Shown: in pieces, positions 61,411-64,000 of the stretch | Numbering within the stretch: the first letter of the stretch is position 1 | How the letters are laid out: every line of letters begins with the position of its first letter | Assembly (NCBI RefSeq): GCF_001567565.1 | Contig: NZ_LSSW01000024.1 | Location: 1 to 64,000, forward strand | Direction of reading: 5' to 3' | From: Ectopseudomonas composti | GTDB lineage: Bacteria > Pseudomonadota > Gammaproteobacteria > Pseudomonadales > Pseudomonadaceae | DNA length: 64,000 nt | Position numbers and translations under genes: made by a program | Notes under the pieces: generated by a model | The model's database searches: none | Told to the model about the DNA's origin: nothing | The model's input: the letters and a program-made list of their open reading frames with translations, nothing else

Positions 61411-61686
61411 GGCGGCGCTTTCGTTGAGTTTGATGTTTGTTATTATGCCCCACATTAGCGCCAAGGCTGTTGCTGTGTGGCGTAAATGGATACCGCTAAA
61501 AACCGCTTGCGCGGCCATCACCCTGTTAAAAACCGGCTAAAAGTGCCTATTACGGCTCGTAAACTGCGCTTCTTCGTCTGTTTTTGCGGGGCCGCCATCG
61601 GTATTGTGCTGACTGCCTCACCTAAGGTTTCTAGCGGCACCCAAATGCTTCTTCCCTCCGCGCTTCGACCCCCAATAAGGATTGAG

Positions 61687-61986
61687 ATGCTCTACGCCAT
61701 CATCGCCACCGACGTCGAAAACTCCCTGGAAAATCGCCTGGCTACCCGCCCCGCTCATCTCGCCCGTCTGGAGCAGTTGAAGCAGGAAGGTCGCCTGCTG
61801 CTGGCCGGCCCGCATCCGGCTGTCGATAGCAACGATCCAGGCCCAGCGGGTTTCAGCGGCAGCCTGGTGGTTGCCGAGTTCGAATCCCTCGAAGCCGCGC
61901 AGAAATGGGCCGATGCCGACCCTTATCGCGCAGCCGGCGTGTATGCCAATGTCGTGGTCAAACCTTTCAAGAAAGTGCTGCCCTGA
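61687..61986 (+). CDS. YciI-family protein
   Basis: A 99-aa ferredoxin-like alpha/beta-barrel (dimeric) protein starting [20 protein letters not shown], with conserved [20 protein letters not shown] and [17 protein letters not shown]; the His-Asp pair (H24, D79) of YciI is present. The role is unknown, possibly a small-molecule enzyme. The start has TTGAG just upstream. 276 bp separate it from the divergent PHP gene, with no other gene seen there. Confidence 0.93.
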   Translation: MLYAIIATDVENSLENRLATRPAHLARLEQLKQEGRLLLAGPHPAVDSNDPGPAGFSGSLVVAEFESLEAAQKWADADPYRAAGVYANVVVKPFKKVLP

Positions 61987-61993
61987 GGGACTG

Positions 61994-62151
61994 TTTACAA
62001 AGCAGCCAGCGCAGGCCAGGCAAGGCAAGGCGCAACCACCAGCGGTCTCAACTCAGACGACGGCTGGCCCGAAAAAGCGCGGTGTACGAGTTGTACATGA
62101 GCACTTTCAGGCTGATTCCACGCAGCCTGGCCGAACGCAGCAATTTGTAAA
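61994..62151. repeat. fold-back (MITE-like) element after yciI
   Basis: Terminal TTTACAAA (61994-62001) and TTTGTAAA (62144-62151) are exact inverse repeats. A second inverse pair GGCCAGGC (62014-62021) / GCCTGGCC (62125-62132) is placed symmetrically 12 and 11 bp inwards. The centre has TGTACGAGTTGTACA. It contains no gene, and its 158 bp fill most of the 216-bp gap. The shape suggests a non-autonomous mobile element or structured repeat. Confidence 0.6.
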
Positions 62152-62202
62152 TATCCTCCGACAGAGCGCCACCTACGCTGCTCTTGCATAAAAGGAATCG
62201 CG

Positions 62203-62583
62203 ATGCGCTCGATCCCGCTATCCCTGCTGGTCACCCTGCTGCTGAGCTGCGCGTCGCTACAGGCAGAAGAAGAACTCGCCCAGCCACAGGCTCCGGCGGC
62301 AAGCGTCGACAATCAGCGCCAGGAACTGGAGCAACGTCTGGCGCAAAGCGAGCAACTGCGCAACGAGCAACAAGAGAGCAGTACCGTGCAACTGCAACGC
62401 CTGCGCCAGGAAAACCAGCGTTTGCGTGTGCAACTCAAGGAAAGCCAGGCACAGAGCCAGCCGCGACTGCTTAGCGAGGAGCAGACCTGGTTTGCCCTCG
62501 GCGCTGCCCTGAGCCTGGTCTCGGTGGTGTTCGGCGCCCTGCTGCGCGGTCGCCGCAAGACCCGCCGCGAGTGGATCAACTGA
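62203..62583 (+). CDS. Small coiled-coil membrane protein of unknown function
   Basis: A 126-aa protein with an N-terminal signal (MRSIPLSLLVTLLLSCASLQ; cleavage after SLQA or lipobox-like LLSC), a Gln/Glu/Arg-rich coiled coil (about 35-85), one transmembrane helix (about 94-113) and a basic end (RGRRKTRREWIN). This is the layout of the C-terminal half of bacterial SH3-domain membrane proteins, but the SH3 part is absent. It lies 3 bp before the cpxR-like gene, so it is probably co-transcribed with it. Confidence 0.8.
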   Translation: MRSIPLSLLVTLLLSCASLQAEEELAQPQAPAASVDNQRQELEQRLAQSEQLRNEQQESSTVQLQRLRQENQRLRVQLKESQAQSQPRLLSEEQTWFALGAALSLVSVVFGALLRGRRKTRREWIN

Positions 62584-62586
62584 GCC

Positions 62587-63264
62587 ATGAGCCGCCTGCT
62601 GCTGATCGATGATGACCAGGAACTCTGCGAGCTGCTGGCCAGCTGGCTGACCCAGGAGGGCTTTCAGGTCACCGCCTGCCACGAGGCTGCGGGGGCCCGC
62701 CAGGCCCTCCTCACGCAGGCACCTGACGCCGTGGTGCTCGATGTGATGCTGCCGGACGGCAGCGGCCTGGAGTTGCTCAAGCAGCTACGCGGCGAGCATC
62801 CGGAGCTGCCAGTGCTGATGCTCTCCGCCCGCGGCGAGCCGCTGGACCGCATCCTCGGGCTGGAGCTGGGCGCCGATGACTATCTGGCCAAGCCCTGTGA
62901 TCCGCGCGAGCTGACCGCGCGTCTGCGGGCCGTGCTGCGCCGCACCGCGCCCGCACCGGCCAGCAGCCAGCTGCAGCTGGGCGACCTCAGCTTCAGCCCC
63001 AATCGCGGCGTGGTCAGCATCGGCGAGCACGACATCCCCCTGACACTCTCCGAAAGCCGTTTGCTCGAAGCCCTGCTGCAGCAACCGGGCGAGCCGGTGG
63101 ACAAACAGGCCCTGGCGCAACTGGCGCTGGGCCGTAAGCTGACGCTCTACGACCGTAGCCTGGACATGCACGTGAGTAACCTGCGCAAGAAGCTCGGCCC
63201 GCACCCTGACGGTCGCCCGCGCATTCTCGCCCTGCGCGGGCGTGGCTACTACTACGCGCAGTGA
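62587..63264 (+). CDS. cpxR: OmpR-family response regulator, CpxR-like
   Basis: A 225-aa two-component regulator. The receiver domain (1-115) has the acidic pocket IDDD (7-10), phospho-acceptor D52 in VVLDVMLPDGSG and K102-region LAKPCDPREL; the C-terminal winged helix (about 130-225) has TLSESRLLEALLQQPGEPVD. The linked Spy/CpxP-like gene, a sensor kinase start, and a GTAAA-N6-GTAAA box between them identify it as the Cpx envelope-stress regulator. Confidence 0.9.
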   Translation: MSRLLLIDDDQELCELLASWLTQEGFQVTACHEAAGARQALLTQAPDAVVLDVMLPDGSGLELLKQLRGEHPELPVLMLSARGEPLDRILGLELGADDYLAKPCDPRELTARLRAVLRRTAPAPASSQLQLGDLSFSPNRGVVSIGEHDIPLTLSESRLLEALLQQPGEPVDKQALAQLALGRKLTLYDRSLDMHVSNLRKKLGPHPDGRPRILALRGRGYYYAQ

Positions 63265-63302
63265 GCACACCTGCGTGCAGCGTAAATAAGCCGCAACATC
63301 GT

Positions 63303-63321
63303 CTTTACCCAAGCTTTACCC
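63303..63321 (-). promoter_or_regulatory. CpxR-type box upstream of the Spy/CpxP-like gene
   Basis: The tandem repeat CTTTACCC-AAG-CTTTACCC reads GTAAA-N6-GTAAA on the minus strand, the known CpxR recognition pattern (11-bp period). A -10-like CATAAT lies at 63352-63357, placing the box centre about 50 bp before the likely start site. Confidence 0.7.
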
Positions 63322-63401
63322 ACGCCTGACTGCCCTTGACCTTGACCGCCGCATAATGAGCCCATCCGGTCGTTACCGGTTTCGAGACAAGGAGAATCCC
63401 C

Positions 63402-63809
63402 ATGCGCAAGACCCTCACCGCCCTGCTGCTCGCTGCCACGCTGCCGACTCTGGCCTTCGCCATGCCCGAGGCAGGCCCACGCCACCATGAGCGCGACCAC
63501 GGCATGTTCAAGGAGCTCAACCTGAGCCAGGAGCAGCGCCAGGAATTCCGCAAACTGATGGGCGAGCAGATGAAGACCCATCGCGACATCACCAAGCGCT
63601 ACCTGGACAAGCTGCCGGAAGCCGAGAAACAGGCCATGAAGAAGGAGTTGGACAAGGCCCGCGCCGATCAGCACAAGGCGCTGCGTGACCTGCTCAACCC
63701 CGAGCAGCAGAAAGCCTTCGACGAGCACCAGAAGAAAATGCAGGCCCGTCGCGCCGAGATGGCCGAGTTCAAGGCCTGGAAGGCCGAGAAGGACAGCAAG
63801 ACCAACTGA
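63402..63809 (+). CDS. Spy/CpxP-like periplasmic stress protein
   Basis: A 135-aa protein with a clear signal peptide (MRKTLTALLLAATLPTLAFA) and a helical, Lys/Glu/Gln-rich mature part containing two LTxxQ-type motifs (LNLSQEQRQEFRK, LLNPEQQKAFDEH). Spy/CpxP proteins act as periplasmic chaperones or inhibitors of the CpxA sensor. Histidines near the mature N terminus (HHERDH) might bind metal. It lies between cpxR and the kinase gene behind the CpxR box, so feedback control is likely. Confidence 0.9.
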   Translation: MRKTLTALLLAATLPTLAFAMPEAGPRHHERDHGMFKELNLSQEQRQEFRKLMGEQMKTHRDITKRYLDKLPEAEKQAMKKELDKARADQHKALRDLLNPEQQKAFDEHQKKMQARRAEMAEFKAWKAEKDSKTN

Positions 63810-63872
63810 TCCACTCTCTTTGACCCGCCGCCGCGCTCTCCGAGCCCGGCGGCTTTTGCATGAGGAATCACC

Positions 63873-64000
63873 GTGCGTTCATTGTTCTGGCGCATTCTGG
63901 CGAGTTTCTGGCTGGCCATCGCCCTGGTCGCAGGCCTGTCGCTGCTGCTCGGGCGCGCGCTCAACCAGGACGCCTGGATCCTGAGCCTGCACCCAGGCCT
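63873..64000 (+). CDS. Sensor histidine kinase, CpxA-like (N-terminal fragment, cut by window end)
   Basis: A GTG start with GAGGA 6 nt upstream begins VRSLFWRILASFWLAIALVA and continues as an inner-membrane signal anchor for the 42 codons visible (first transmembrane helix about 7-25, then a periplasmic start). Position after cpxR and the CpxP-like gene makes it the partner kinase. The catalytic domains lie outside the window, so the call rests on context and the membrane start. Confidence 0.75.
   Translation, partial: MRSLFWRILASFWLAIALVAGLSLLLGRALNQDAWILSLHPG

Noticed and set aside
61486..61686. Upstream extension of the YciI frame
   Set aside because: The first 67 codons are not like YciI, and the canonical start MLYAIIATD has its own upstream GAG.

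Overview
The window is a chromosomal stretch of a gamma-proteobacterium that is almost certainly a Pseudomonas. The gene order gltX - LysR - HlyD/MFS pump - uvrB - aminotransferase - tRNA-Asn - ComEA-like - wbpM ... wbpA - ihfB - rpsA - cmk - tyrA/aroA - hisC - pheA - serC - gyrA - mtnA - mtaD - ubiG - mupP - SDR - GGDEF - rluB - scpBA matches the arrangement I know from P. aeruginosa. The dispersed repeats (the GTAGCCCGGAT...ATCCGGG type and REPs with GGCTTTAGCCGC) also fit the genus. The exact species cannot be read from the sequence.

Layout. 1-329: tRNA operon Ala(GGC)-Glu(TTC)-Ala(GGC) on the minus strand behind a near-consensus promoter. 573-9340: gltX, a LysR regulator divergent from a two-gene efflux pump, uvrB, and an aromatic/aspartate-type aminotransferase. 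9484-9767: tRNA-Asn with its terminator and a decayed second copy of its 3' end. 9881-37147: a ~27-kb minus-strand O-antigen (LPS) island in the classic ihfB/wbpM site. 37352-48996: essential minus-strand block ihfB, rpsA, cmk, tyrA-aroA fusion, hisC, pheA, serC, gyrA. 49221-55322: mtnA and, divergently, mtaD, ubiG, mupP, an SDR and a diguanylate cyclase. 55399-61410: rluB, a DUF1289 protein, scpB, scpA, trpS, a YciO-type protein and a PHP phosphatase, all minus. 61687-64000: YciI, a small coiled-coil membrane protein, and a Cpx-like system with a CpxR-type direct repeat before the Spy/CpxP-like gene.

The O-antigen island is the accessory and most interesting part. It reads as several sugar modules joined in one long operon. 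(1) wbpA-wbpB-wbpD-wbpE make a UDP-2,3-diacetamido-glucuronic acid type sugar; no WbpI-type 2-epimerase is present. (2) A second, paralogous aminotransferase/hexapeptide acyltransferase/Gfo-Idh oxidoreductase set follows directly. (3) An SDR - aminotransferase - formyltransferase - polysaccharide deacetylase-like - formyltransferase cassette resembles the Arn (aminoarabinose) chemistry split into single genes. (4) Four genes at the end (phosphoglycosyl transferase, NeuD/PglD-type acetyltransferase, aminotransferase, WbpM) form a bacillosamine-like UDP-4-amino sugar module with its initiating transferase. Three further glycosyltransferases, an AsnB-type amidotransferase, an O-acyltransferase with an SGNH domain and a Wzx flippase complete it. 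No Wzy polymerase or Wzz chain-length regulator is visible; an MBL/beta-CASP nuclease-like gene sits where P. aeruginosa has wzz.

The island has low-GC stretches (about 16.1-19.2 kb and 22.6-26 kb) against a GC-rich background, as expected for exchanged O-antigen genes. I saw no insertion sequences, prophage or CRISPR arrays. Function calls rest on motifs and remembered family features; no searches were run.
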